Below the pieces are notes generated by a model that worked only from the letters and a program-made list of their open reading frames with translations, was not told where the DNA came from and did not search any database. From Cucurbitaria berberidis CBS 394.84 (lineage: Eukaryota > Ascomycota > Dothideomycetes > Pleosporales > Cucurbitariaceae): a stretch of DNA of 64,000 bases. The stretch lies in NCBI RefSeq assembly GCF_010015615.1, contig NW_024468936.1, positions 2,480,001 through 2,544,000 of the forward strand. The letters are read 5' to 3'. The translations under genes and the position numbers were made by a program. Positions 30,934-41,431 of this stretch are shown one piece after another. The number at the start of each line of letters is the position of its first letter. The stretch's first letter is position 1.

Positions 30934-30977
30934 CCAGCGATAGCTCAACTAGGGCGTAGGCGCTTTGAAAATCCTCT
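30934..30977 (+). repeat. Dispersed repeat copy R3, just upstream of kinase start
   Basis: Least decayed copy: AGCGATAGCTCAACTAGG followed by GCGTAGGCGCTTTGAAAATCC. It ends about 30 bp before the kinase ATG, so it probably lies in that gene's promoter or 5' leader. TAGCTCAACTAGG resembles a pol III A-box. Confidence 0.6.
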
Positions 30978-31009
30978 TCCATCTGCAGAAAATTTGTCAA
31001 CTTGCCGAA

Positions 31010-32188
31010 ATGTCTGCGCTCTACAGGCTTGGTCAAGTTTTAAAGGGCAGTCTTGGAGAGTATGTGATCTCCAAACAAGTCCATGATACGGTTTGGTTTG
31101 CACTGTGAGTCTGCCTGTGGAGGTTGAGCTCCGGGTTCAGAAGGCTAACACCAGGACAGGAACCATTCCAGCCAAGAGCAGGTTGTGATCAAAGCAGTCC
31201 CAAACCATTACAGGGTTCAACATGAACGCGACCTTTTAAGACAATTTAAAGGGAAAGTTCAACACCTCAGGCCAATAATCGACGAGATTCGTGATCCCGC
31301 CGAACCATTAGCCATCGCGTTAAGGCATCTCGATGACGATCTCTATACAGCGTCAAAACAAAAGATGCTTAATCGGAAAGAGCTCAAATACGTCTCTAAA
31401 CGAATACTAGAGTCACTGAAAGCGCTACATCAAGAGGGTTTTGTGCATACTGGCAAGTTTTACTGAGATCTTTGCGTAGTTCTGTCAACTGACATCGGGA
31501 TCAGATGTCAAGTTGGACAACATTCTTGTCAACTACGGAACGGATGATGCAGATAACCGCTTTTCAGCTGTGGAACTCAGTGATTTAGGCTCTTGCTCTC
31601 AGGTAGACTCCAAGTTTGCCAAAGAATGCTATAGCATAGGCGCTCCGCTTTGGAGAAGCCCTGAGGTTCTGGTCGGCTTGCCATGGAATACTGCGACTGA
31701 CATCTGGTCCTTTGGACTCTGCGTATGTAATCTTTACTCTTTCAGTAGCTGGAGGTTTTCTCTTTTCCACCAAGAGCTAATTGTTCTCTATCATTTAGCT
31801 GATCTCGCTGATATATGGAGGCGAATGGCATATCCTACGGCCCAAGGTGTCGTACGACCATGAAGACTTTGACTGGCTCATTCTAGTCAACATGTTCAAA
31901 TGGTTCGGACCTATCCCAGCCAAGTATCAAGACCTTATCGGCAACAATGAAGATTCAGATTCGGATAAAATAATTCAGGCTCTTTTCAATACGGTCCCAA
32001 AGGACGACCGAGGTTCGTTCAATAGAGCCTCTCTAAACGAGATCCGTATCCAAGACCGAGACCTCATTCTCAAGATCATGAAGATGGATCCTCGAGACAG
32101 ACCAACTGCGGAAGAGTTGTTACAAGACCCTTGGTTCGAGCTGATTGAGGAGGCTGGCGTTTGGGATACGTTCAACAAGGATGTATGA
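31010..32188 (+). CDS. Divergent protein kinase-like protein
   Basis: Exons 31010-31104, 31160-31452, 31505-31722 and 31799-32188 give 331 residues, a bare kinase domain. The Gly loop is degenerate (GQVLKGSLGEY), the VAIK Lys is K43 (VVIKAV). The catalytic loop reads HTDVKLDNIL instead of HRD (D130, N135), and DFG reads SDLG (D156). APLWRSPEVL is the activation-segment end, and DIWSFGLCLISLIYGG and the DPRDRPTAEELLQDPWF subdomain XI are intact, so activity is plausible. Intron 2 must use a GC donor (ACTG|GCAAGT): without it the frame stops after HTGKFY, and no GT donor keeps the catalytic loop. The first acceptor is CAG at 31157-31159, eight bases past another AG. Such kinases are often multicopy in plant-associated Dothideomycetes, but that is general knowledge. 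Confidence 0.82.
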
Positions 32189-33062
32189 TGCTGCATTGGA
32201 ATACTTACTTATATGACTGGAGCCTGCATGCAGACTATCAATATCTCTACACAGGTTCCAGTTCTCACGCATGCTCCAAAGGGGGCTATGTTAGAGGAAC
32301 TAACATGAGGTCACGTGACTAAAGCTCGTTCTTGGCAGAATGAGCTCCCATGTAAATACATACGGCTGGTACGCTCACTGATTGAACTCCTCGTAGTTCA
32401 ACTACTATTCTCACATAGTCTTTGGAATCAAGCTCTCTTGACTATGATACAAGAATCCCCTCTTACTTTGTTGTGAGTCTCTGTTCAAGTACCACTTACT
32501 ACGCTAGGAAGGCCACTTCTTGTAGTCGAGAACCTCTCTCAACCCTGCTTTATTCCTAACAATCACATCCTCTCTGCCCGTCTATAAGCAGCCTGAGGTG
32601 ATAAACAATGGCAAAAGCCCTGGGCTTGATACCTCATAGAAATTCCCGTCTCCATTCTCGTAGGCATTTGAGTGTGCGTCATCTAGAAAGCATATGAGGG
32701 TTGACAGGCATCATGGGGAGCTTGGGGCATGACCCCCACCAGATTAGCGCAAGTGGAGCTTAGCTTGCACAACATCGACCTCAACCTGCACCAACGTTCA
32801 TTGAATGCATGTCGGCCTGCGTCCACGATTGAGAAACCGACCATCGCTCCTCGACCTCATCCATAAGAAGAATATCGACCAGATTTCGACGGCTTTAGAG
32901 CGCATACCCATACTCGAAGACGACGTCGAGCCACACCGCGTCCCGCTGCCTACGAGCCCGCTGCTACCACCGCAAAGCGAGGTTGCCAGCCAGCCCCCGG
33001 CGCCGCCCATCGCACTATCGAAAGATTGCGACAACATCGAGAAGGAGACTCCAGTAGCAAAG
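32189..33062. other. Intergenic, vma1 upstream region
   Basis: 3' flank of the kinase and long upstream region of vma1. Open frames on both strands at 32798-33197 are rejected because the vma1 start and first intron lie inside them and their proteins show no family features. Confidence 0.4.
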
Positions 33063-35325
33063 ATGCCTCCTGTAAGCTTGCCAGGTGGAGGGATGAATTG
33101 GCCGCAGGCAGCTAACCAACGCGGCGACAGAAACAGCAGAAGAAGCAGGAGCCGAAGAAGGAGCAGAACGAGGAAGCTGAAGAGCATGGTGCGTTAAAAC
33201 TCTACGCACATAACGAAACGCCTTGAGAATTGATGCTGACCCTTTGCAGGCGCCGTCTACTCCATCTCCGGGTACGTCACCGCATCGCAAAGTCGAGGCC
33301 ACATACTAATCGACCCAGTCCTGTCATCGTAGCCGAGAACATGATCGGATGTGCTATGTACGAGCTTGTAGGTACAAACCTGAAGCTAGTGTGAATGGTA
33401 ACTAACGACCCTAGGTCCGTGTTGGTCATGATAACTTGGTAGGAGAAGTTATTCGCATTGACGCCGACAAGGCCACCATTCAGGTCTACGAGGAGACTGG
33501 TAGGCTCTATGCAAATAGTTTTGAGAGAAAATGCTGATATGAAACAGCTGGTCTCACGGTCGGCGACCCTGTCTTCAGGTCCGGACAGCCTTTGTCTGTC
33601 GAACTCGGCCCCGGTCTTATGGAGACCATCTACGACGGTATCCAGCGTCCACTCAAGGGCATTGCGGACCATTCGAACAGCATCTACATCCCCCGCGGAA
33701 TCAACCTGCCCGCTCTCGACCGTAAGAAGAAGTGGGACTTCACACCAGGCAAGCTGAAGGTGGGCGACCACATCACTGGAGGCGACGTCTTTGGTAGCGT
33801 CTTCGAGAACAGTCTTCTCAGCGACCACAAGATATTGCTTCCGCCGCGTGCGAAGGGTACCATCACCCGCATCGCAGACAAGGGCAGCTACACTGTGGAC
33901 GAGAAGATTTTGGAACTCGACTTCAACGGTACCAAGACGGAGTTTAGCATGATGCACAGATGGCCCGTCCGAGTGCCCCGTCCCTCCAACGAGAAGCTGT
34001 CCTCCGACCAACCGCTTATTGTCGGCCAACGTGTCCTCGATTCTCTGTTCCCTAGTGTCCAGGGTGGCACCGTGTGCATTCCTGGTGCTTTCGGATGCGG
34101 CAAGACTGTCATTTCCCAGTCACTGTCCAAGTTCTCCAACAGCGATATTATTGTCTACGTTGGATGTGAGTGTAATCTATACAAAACGTATATGAGCGTA
34201 GACTGACGTCATACCTTTAGGCGGTGAGCGTGGTAATGAGATGGCTGAAGTCTTGATGGATTTCCCAGAGGTATGAAGACCGTTTTAAAATATGGTGCAC
34301 TGCTAACTAGCTACAGCTCACGATTGATGTCAACGGCAAGAAGGAGCCCATCATGAAGCGCACGACGCTTATTGCAAACACATCCAACATGCCTGTAGCT
34401 GCGCGAGAAGCCTCTATCTACACGGGAATTACGGTAGCTGAATATTTTCGCGATCAAGGCAAGGATGTCGCCATGATGGCCGACTCTTCGTCTCGATGGG
34501 CTGAGGCTCTTCGTGAGATTTCTGGCCGTCTTGGAGAGATGCCTGCTGATCAGGGTTTCCCTGCGTACTTGGGTGCTAAGCTTGCGTCTTTCTACGAGCG
34601 TGCCGGTCGTGTCCAGGCTTTGGGTAGCCCAGAGCGATATGGCAGTGTATCCATCGTTGGTGCTGTCAGTCCCCCGGGTGGTGATTTCTCGGATCCTGTC
34701 ACTACCAGTACGCTCAACATCGTGCAAGTCTTTTGGGGTCTCGACAAGAAGCTTGCTCAGCGGAAGCATTTCCCGTCGGTCAACACATCGATCAGTTACA
34801 GCAAGTACACGACACCGCTCGACAAGTACTATGCCAAGAACAACCCCGACTTCCCGCGTCTGCGCGACCGCATCAAGGAGTTGCTCACCACCTCGGACGA
34901 TCTCGACCAGGTCGTGCAGCTCGTCGGTAAATCCGCCCTGGGTGACTCTGACAAGATTACGCTTGACGTAGCAACTCTCTTGAAGGAGGACTTCCTGCAA
35001 CAAAACGGTTACTCAGATTACGACCAGTTCTGCCCACTGTGGAAGACTGAATGGATGATGAAGAACATGATGGCCTTCCACGACGAGGCACAAAAGGCCG
35101 TTTCGCAGGGACACAGCTGGCCCAAGATCAGGGACTCGACCTCAGAGATCCAGAGCCAGCTCCGCTCCATGAAGTTCGAGCTGCCTAGCGAAGGCGAGGA
35201 GAAGGTCACCAAGAAGGTAAGCTGTAATGGCTTTTAATTTTACGCGGATCTTGCGCTAACGAACACAGTATGAGGAGCTCCTGCAGAAGATGACGGAGAA
35301 GTTTGCGTCGGTTGTGGACGAGTAG
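33063..35325 (+). CDS. vma1: V-type proton ATPase catalytic subunit A
   Basis: Catalytic nucleotide-binding subunit of the V1 sector, driving vacuolar acidification. Nine exons: 33063-33071, 33131-33188, 33250-33271, 33319-33367, 33415-33499, 33548-34165, 34221-34270, 34317-35216, 35269-35325, together 615 residues (yeast mature form 617). The first exon encodes only MPP and is followed by KQQKKQEPKKEQ. The small 5' exons rebuild GAVYSISGPVIVAENMIGC and VRVGHDNLVGEVIRIDAD. The P-loop is GAFGCGKT (about residues 254-261), followed by VYVGCGERGNE and SSRWAEALREISGRLGEMPA. The reading frame runs straight through the P-loop region, so the intein found in yeast VMA1 is absent. Confidence 0.97.
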
Positions 35326-35823
35326 GTGCACGTTGTTGAAAGTGGTGTTACATAGCGTGTCTGTCTCGTATATCTTGCATGAACATAGAATGTGAATTAT
35401 CAAAGTACAAATGTTGATGCCTGGCTCCGATGACGACGCATGTTCGCGTCCTGTGACCGCAGTCGCTCGTCAGATGCTTCATTATGCGCCTCTGGGCCTG
35501 GAAAACAAACATGCTGTATCATTTGCAGGCTATTCTTCTGTTCGCAGACACCAGAGTAGAATCTACTAATTCACGCTCGAAGAGTTCACCAGAAAGTGTT
35601 GCGTAACCCGAATCGGCCGTTTCCAGTTTCGCCACAGACGTCGTGTTGTGGCGGTGCTCGAGCTTGGGCTACAACGCATCTGCAACAACTACACATTGCT
35701 CAACAAGGCCCCAGTCGATGCAACACATTCGCCTTCCACACCTTGAATAATACTCCCTCTCCCTTTAGATTGTCGGCAAACAATAAACGCACCTTATCGA
35801 CTGCACCCTCTACCTCGCCTGCT
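35326..35823. promoter_or_regulatory. Intergenic between vma1 and vps1
   Basis: About 500 bp in tandem arrangement, holding the vma1 3' flank and vps1 promoter. A short plus-strand open frame (35596-35925) overlaps the vps1 start in another frame and is not coding. Confidence 0.35.
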
Positions 35824-38203
35824 ATGGCGACGAATCCGAATGCGTACGCACATGTTCCAGATAGCCCCTCGCAGAGCAGAAAGCTAACAGAAGCTACAGC
35901 ATCAACGTCAACGACCCGGGCCTGATTACCCTCGTGAACAAACTTCAGGATGTCTTCACTACAGTAGGAGTATGTTGTCGCTCCAACCCGTCGCTGCCCA
36001 ATTGTCGCATGCACACTCTCGAGGAACAACTGCTGATGCCCACGTCAGGTTCAAAACCCTATAGATCTGCCGCAAATCGCCGTCGTAGGATCGCAATCGA
36101 GCGGAAAGAGTTCAGTACTAGAGAACATTGTCGGGCGAGACTTGTGAGTGCCTACGGTCGCCGCTCCCCAATACGTAGCTAGTATGCTAACAACGTGGAC
36201 CCGCAGCTTGCCTCGAGGAACAGGTATCGTCACTCGAAGACCACTCATTCTCCAGCTGATCAACCGCGCCGCGGGGACACAAACAAATGGCGTGAGCGAC
36301 GAGGTCAAGGCAGATGGACAGAACAACGCGGATGAGTGGGGCGAGTTCCTGCATATCCCAGGCCAGAAGTTCCACGACTTCCAGAAGATAAGGGAGGAGA
36401 TTGTGCGCGAGACAGAATCCAAGACTGGTCGCAATGCGGGTATCTCGCCAGCGCCCATCAACCTGCGGATATACTCGCCGAATGTCTTGACTTTGACGCT
36501 TGTCGATCTACCGGGTCTGACCAAAGTGCCTGTAGGAGACCAGCCGAGGGATATCGAGAGGCAGATTCGAGAGATGGTTCTCAAGCAGATCAGCAAGTCC
36601 AACGCCATCATTCTGGCCGTCACTGCCGCGAATACGGATTTGGCCAACTCGGATGGTTTGAAGCTGGCGCGAGAGGTCGACCCAGAAGGACAACGGACAA
36701 TTGGTGTCTTGACAAAGGTCGATCTGATGGACGACGGAACCGATGTCGTGGACATCCTTGCTGGTCGCATCATTCCGCTGCGATTGGGCTACGTTCCCGT
36801 TGTAAACCGAGGGCAGAGGGATATCGAGAATAAGAAGGCCATCTCCTACGCACTCGAGCACGAGAGGCAGTTCTTCGAGAACCACAAGGCGTACAGGAAC
36901 AAAGCCGCGTACTGTGGTACACCGTATCTGGCTCGCAAGCTGAATTTGGTAAGTGTTTACGGCTAAGAGCTGAGAGTATAGCACTAACAACTATAGATCC
37001 TCATGATGCACATCAAGCAAACACTACCCGACATCAAAGCGCGCATCGCATCATCTCTCCAGAAATATCAAGCCGAGCTCCTTTCGCTAGGAAACTCGAT
37101 GCTTAGCGACAGCTCCAACATTGTTCTCAACATGATCACCGAGTTCACCAACGAGTACAGGGGCGTTCTTGAGGGCAACAACCAGGAATTGTCCGCGATA
37201 GAGCTGTCTGGTGGTGCTCGTATTTCCTTCGTTTATCACGAGTTGTACGCGAACGGTGTCAAAGCTGTCGATCCATTCGACCAGGTCAAGGACGTCGATA
37301 TTCGGACTGTTCTCTACAATTCCTCTGGTTCATCGCCAGCGCTGTTTGTTGGTACCACCGCCTTCGAACTCATCGTCAAGCAACAGATCAAGCGACTAGA
37401 AGACCCCAGCATCAAGTGTGTAAGCTTGGTGTATGACGAATTGATCCGCATCCTCGGCCAGCTTCTCAGCAAGAACTCATTCAGACGGTACCCAGCACTC
37501 AAGGAGAAGCTACATGCGGTCGTTGTTCATTTCTTCAAGAAGGCCATGGACCCGACGAACAAGCTTGTGAAAGACCTCGTCGCCATGGAGTCGTGCTACA
37601 TCAACACGGGTCATCCAGACTTCATTAACGGTTCTCGCGCCATGGCGATCGTGCACGAGCGACACAACAGCGCCAAACCTCAACAAGTAGATCCAAAGAC
37701 TGGAAAGCCGCTTCCACCAAGTGTGCCACCGCGGTCGATATCACCCACGCTGAATCCCGATGACGGCGCTGGATTCTTCGGCTCTTTCTTCGCCAGTAAG
37801 AATAAGAAGAAGATGGCTGCTATGGAGCCCCCGCCATCCACACTAAAGGCCTCCGGTACACTTTCGGAGAAAGAAGCACAAGAGGTCGAAGTGATTAGTA
37901 AGTACCTTCTATGATATATGGCATATGCGGCAAGCTAACAAAGCGCTAGAACTCTTGATCACATCATACTTCAACATCGTCCGCCGGACCATGATCGACA
38001 TGGTTCCCAAGGCCATCATGTTGAACCTAGTGTCATGGACAAAGGAGAACATGCAAGGCGAGCTCCTCACCAACATGTACAAGACAGATGAGCTTGATGA
38101 GTTGCTTAAAGAGTCGGAGTACACGGTCAGGAGGCGGAAGGACTGCCAGCAGATGGTGGAGAGCTTGTCGAAGGCGCAAGAAATTGTCAACCAGGTGCAG
38201 TAA
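35824..38203 (+). CDS. vps1: Dynamin-related GTPase, Vps1-like
   Basis: Large GTPase for vacuolar protein sorting, endosomal and peroxisomal membrane fission. Exons 35824-35843, 35900-35969, 36049-36143, 36207-36948, 36997-37897 and 37950-38203 give 693 residues (yeast 704). The 20-nt first exon encodes MATNPNA and joins to INVNDPGLITLVNKLQDVF, as expected for Vps1. GTPase motifs: GSQSSGKS (G1, about residue 44), the PRGTGIVTRRP switch I region, DLPG (G3) and TKVD (G4). The middle/stalk domain and the C-terminal GED (LLITSYFNIVRRTMIDMVPK) are present. There is no PH domain or Pro-rich tail, which separates Vps1/Dnm1 from classical dynamins. Confidence 0.96.
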
Positions 38204-38597
38204 TTTGGAAGTGGACGGCGGATTAGTCTCGTCTTGTGTCTGCGATCGGCATTCTATGTAGGGTGTTTGGGCACTAGAATTTTTCTTGGGCTGATCTCTA
38301 TGCATAGCTGATGTATGAGATATGTTACCAGTGGAGTCGCGCAATGTATTATGCTTGAATCCGTTTCGGTTATATCATATATATGCTGCAATGCAAACAG
38401 GTCAAACATAAGCTACCCCAGCCCTAGCTCTCCACACCTCGGCATCGTCAGCTCCTTCCCCGCGGGAGTCCTTAGCCGGTTCACAACCAACAATGTCTAC
38501 GTCGAGCATGTCTATATTTCTACCTTTCATGCCGTTGTTCTCTAACTTCCGATTCCCTGAACGGCCAAAGTAGTCTAGTTACAATTTTGGGGACAGA
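38204..38597. other. Intergenic, nothing seen
   Basis: Tandem spacer of about 390 bp with the vps1 3' flank and the CoA-transferase promoter; AT-rich patches only. Confidence 0.35.
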
Positions 38598-39907
38598 ATG
38601 ACAGCCCATCAACCGCCTCCGCTTACAGGCATACGCGTGCTAGAATTCGCGGGACTGGCACCAGGTTCGTCTAGAAATACACTCCACAGACAACTATAAA
38701 ATAATTGAATCTGACAAAAACTCACAGGACCCTTCGCAGGCCTCCTCCTCGCCGACTATGGCGCAACCGTGCTCCGACTCGACCGCGCTGCAGCAGGCCT
38801 TACCAGCGACCAACTCACACGGCGCAAGACGTCGATATGCGTGAACCTCAAGTCTCCCTCAGGCCTTGCGCTCATTAAGAAACTCATCCCAAAGGTGGAC
38901 GTGCTCATCGACCCGTTTCGCCCAGGCGTGTTGGAAAAGGCCGGTCTGAGTCCAGAGGAAGTACTACTCAAACTCAACCCGCGCCTCATAGTAGCGCGCA
39001 TGACGGGTTTCCGGCGCGACGGGAAATACAGCCACATGGCTGGGCATGACATCAACTACATTGCGGTATCAGGCGTCCTATCGCTATTTGGACGGCAAGG
39101 CGAGAAGCCGTATCCGCCTGGCAATGTAGTGGGAGATTTCGCGGGCGGCGGGGCTATGTGTTTCCTGGGCATATTGCTTGCCCTGCTGGCGCGAGAGAAG
39201 AGTGGGGTTGGACAGGTTGTCGAGGCGAACATGGTGGATGGGAGTGCAGTTTTGGCTACGATGCCGCGATTGGGGAAGAAGACGCAGGTTTGGGGTGGAG
39301 ATAGGGGGACGAATATGCTAGATGGCGGGGCGCCATATTACGATACGTATGAGACCAAGGAGGGGAGATTTGTGGCTGTGTACGTCTGTTCATTTGTCTT
39401 TATCGAAGTATCTTCGTACTAATCCCCACACGCAGGGGCGCCATTGAGCCGCAATTCTACGCCGCCCTCCTCAAGGGCCTCCAACTCACGCCCTCTGACC
39501 TCCCAGGCGACCGCGACAACAAAGCTGATTGGCCCAAGCTAAAAGCCTTCTTCACCACAGTCTTCAAGACCAAGACGCGCGCGGAGTGGGAGCAAATCTT
39601 TGACGGCACAGATGCATGCTGCACCCCTGTCTTCACACAGGCTGATCTTGAGGCCCAGGGTTTCGAGCAGCGGCCTGCTGTTACGCTGAGGGATACGCCA
39701 GGACTTGCTATTGCTGAGGGGGGAGAAGGGCGGCCGGCTGCTGTTGGGCAGGGGAAAGGCTACGAGGGCAGTGGGTGGGTGGAGAAAGGGTTGGTGCCAG
39801 GGGAGGGAGGGAAAGATACCCTTGCGCTGTGGACGGGGTGGGCCGAGGGGAGGCAGTATGTAGAAGAGGGAGGAGGACTGGTGTGGAAAGATGGTGCCAA
39901 GTTATAG
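38598..39907 (+). CDS. Alpha-methylacyl-CoA racemase-like class III CoA-transferase
   Basis: CaiB/BaiF family enzyme; by closeness to AMACR it would epimerise 2-methylacyl-CoA thioesters for peroxisomal or mitochondrial beta-oxidation. Exons 38598-38664, 38728-39379 and 39436-39907 give 396 residues. Signatures are GIRVLEFAGLAPGPFAG, the RKTSICVNLKSP loop, and LIDPFRPGVLEK. The racemase catalytic residues are all present: H129 in MAGHDINYIAVSG, D159 in VVGDFAGGGAM and E244 in GAIEPQFY. The C-terminus ends AKL, a non-canonical but plausible peroxisomal PTS1. The C-terminal 90 residues are Gly/Glu-rich. Confidence 0.9.
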
Positions 39908-40020
39908 ACGAAATAGCTCTGAGTTCGGCAAAGAAGTTATGCACTTGTATTGTGTTTCGCCCGAACTATGCCTTCCAGGTCCAAATATACATATTTATAC
40001 AACAAGCACTGTCAGCCCGC

Positions 40021-40891
40021 CTAGTTCCTCTGTTTCCTTGCCTTGGGCTTAGCAGTCTTCTTGCCGGCATTCCTCAACTTCTTCCTCTCCACGTTCGCCT
40101 CGATCCTAGCATTGCTCTTCCGCCACGCCGTCCATCGGTCGCCCGGTACAAACTCCTTGACCTGCACATTGGCTCGCTCTGCCGCACGCCCAATCTGCCA
40201 ATTAGCCTCGCGGTATGCGTAGCCCTTACCCCTTGTTAGAGTGAGAGATTTGCGGGTTGATTCACGCGGTGTGTCGGCGCGAGCAGCCGTGTCAACGGGA
40301 AGGTCTGCGACTATGACATCGGCGGCGGGAGTGGAGGATGATGTAGGGGCAGTGACGGGGACGGCGAGCATGTTGAGGCGGCGCCGTCGCACAGCATTTG
40401 GTGGGTAAGGAAGGGTGTGCTCCTTCTCGAGTGCCACGCCAATGTATTGACGCTTGGGGTGTTTCCGGGGATCACGGTAGTAGCGGACGTATCCAGACTC
40501 GGTGGCGAAGACGCAGTGGTCGCGGCCAAACTTGCAGTTCTCACCAGGGAACCACGCCGTGCCGCGCTGGCGGAAGATGATGTTTCCTGGTATCACGAAT
40601 TCTCCTGTTGCAATCGTTAGTTGCTGGTCTTTTCATAGTTGCTGGTGTATCGGATCATATACCTCCACTCTTCTTTGCTCCTAACCGTTTACCCGGTCCA
40701 TCTTTTGCTCCGTTGGCTCGTCCTTGGGCCTGATGCGCTGAATGTCTTACGAAGGAGAGGGTGGGGACGGTCGGTGTTGCGGAGCCATTGGCGGAGCGGA
40801 GGGCGTCGAGAACGCGGGTCGAGGGGGCGATGAAGGTCGAAGATGTCGCTATAGATGCGCGGACGGGCGCAAATATCCGTGGGAGCAACAT
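40021..40891 (-). CDS. mrp7: Mitochondrial ribosomal protein bL27m (MRPL27)
   Basis: Large-subunit mitoribosome protein near the peptidyl-transferase centre. Exons 40663-40891 and 40021-40604 give 270 residues. The presequence is MLLPRIFAPVRASIATSS. The bL27 core reads GKRLGAKKSGGEFVIPGNII then FRQRGTAWFPGENCKFGRDH, restored exactly across a 58-bp intron. A long C-terminal extension (about 130 residues, ending KKTAKPKARKQRN) is much larger than in bacteria, as in yeast Mrp7. A further in-frame ATG lies 19 codons upstream (40948), but the presequence fits better with the start used. Converges on the racemase gene; divergent from the NAAA-like gene. Confidence 0.93.
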
Positions 40892-41431
40892 TGCTGCTGT
40901 GATGAGGGTGGGCAATGTCGTCGTTGCTCTCTCGCGACTTTTCGACATGCTTGTCCGGCGCTCCTCGGTCTAGCCCGTTATGGGCATTAGTGGCTTTCCT
41001 CCAGAAGCTCCCTCTCAGTCTGCTTGGAACACCTGCATGCTCTAGCAGAACCGCCTTCTCGCGACTACATGTAATAATACCGGGTACACTCTAAATTATC
41101 TTTGAAAGTCGTAAACAAGTGCTACTGACGGCCAAGTGTGCCATCCGAGGACGAATGGCCAAAGCTAGTTCTCTGCCGCTGCCTGCGCTGACCGGTCTAG
41201 ATGAGCTTGCCATTATTTACCTTCATAATGCCTGCTACTTCCGTGGGAGGAATATGACGCTTCCTATCGCTATCCCCTAAGACGTGGCAAAATTTGTTGC
41301 CGCTTATCACTGCTCTGGGCCAGTCATTAGGGTCTGGTTTTGCTCTGCCACTATCGTTCGCATCTATTCTTAGTCTGGGTTCTTACAGAAGAGCTCAAAA
41401 CTGATGCAATACTACATATACGCATCCAGCA
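40892..41431. promoter_or_regulatory. Divergent promoter region
   Basis: About 540 bp between bL27m and the NAAA-like gene. No other gene or repeat seen. Confidence 0.35.

Larger units (their letters stand above)
29386..31009. other. Repeat-bearing intergenic island
   Basis: 1.6 kb containing two copies of the 45-bp repeat, an AT-rich TIR element (29971-30284), and a GC-rich patch around 30560-30720. Within it a minus-strand open frame of 167 codons (30363-30866) has no recognisable domain; it may be part of a dispersed element. Confidence 0.5.

Noticed and set aside
32798..33197. Open frames of about 130 codons on both strands before vma1
   Set aside because: The vma1 start codon, its 9-nt first exon and first intron lie inside; the join gives the family N-terminus, while these frames show no domain.
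34084..34107. Possible intein in vma1 P-loop region
   Set aside because: The coding sequence passes through GAFGCGKT and VYVGCGERG with only an ordinary 55-bp intron; no intein is inserted.
36336..36833. Plus-strand 165-codon frame within vps1
   Set aside because: Another frame of the dynamin GTPase exon; no independent features.
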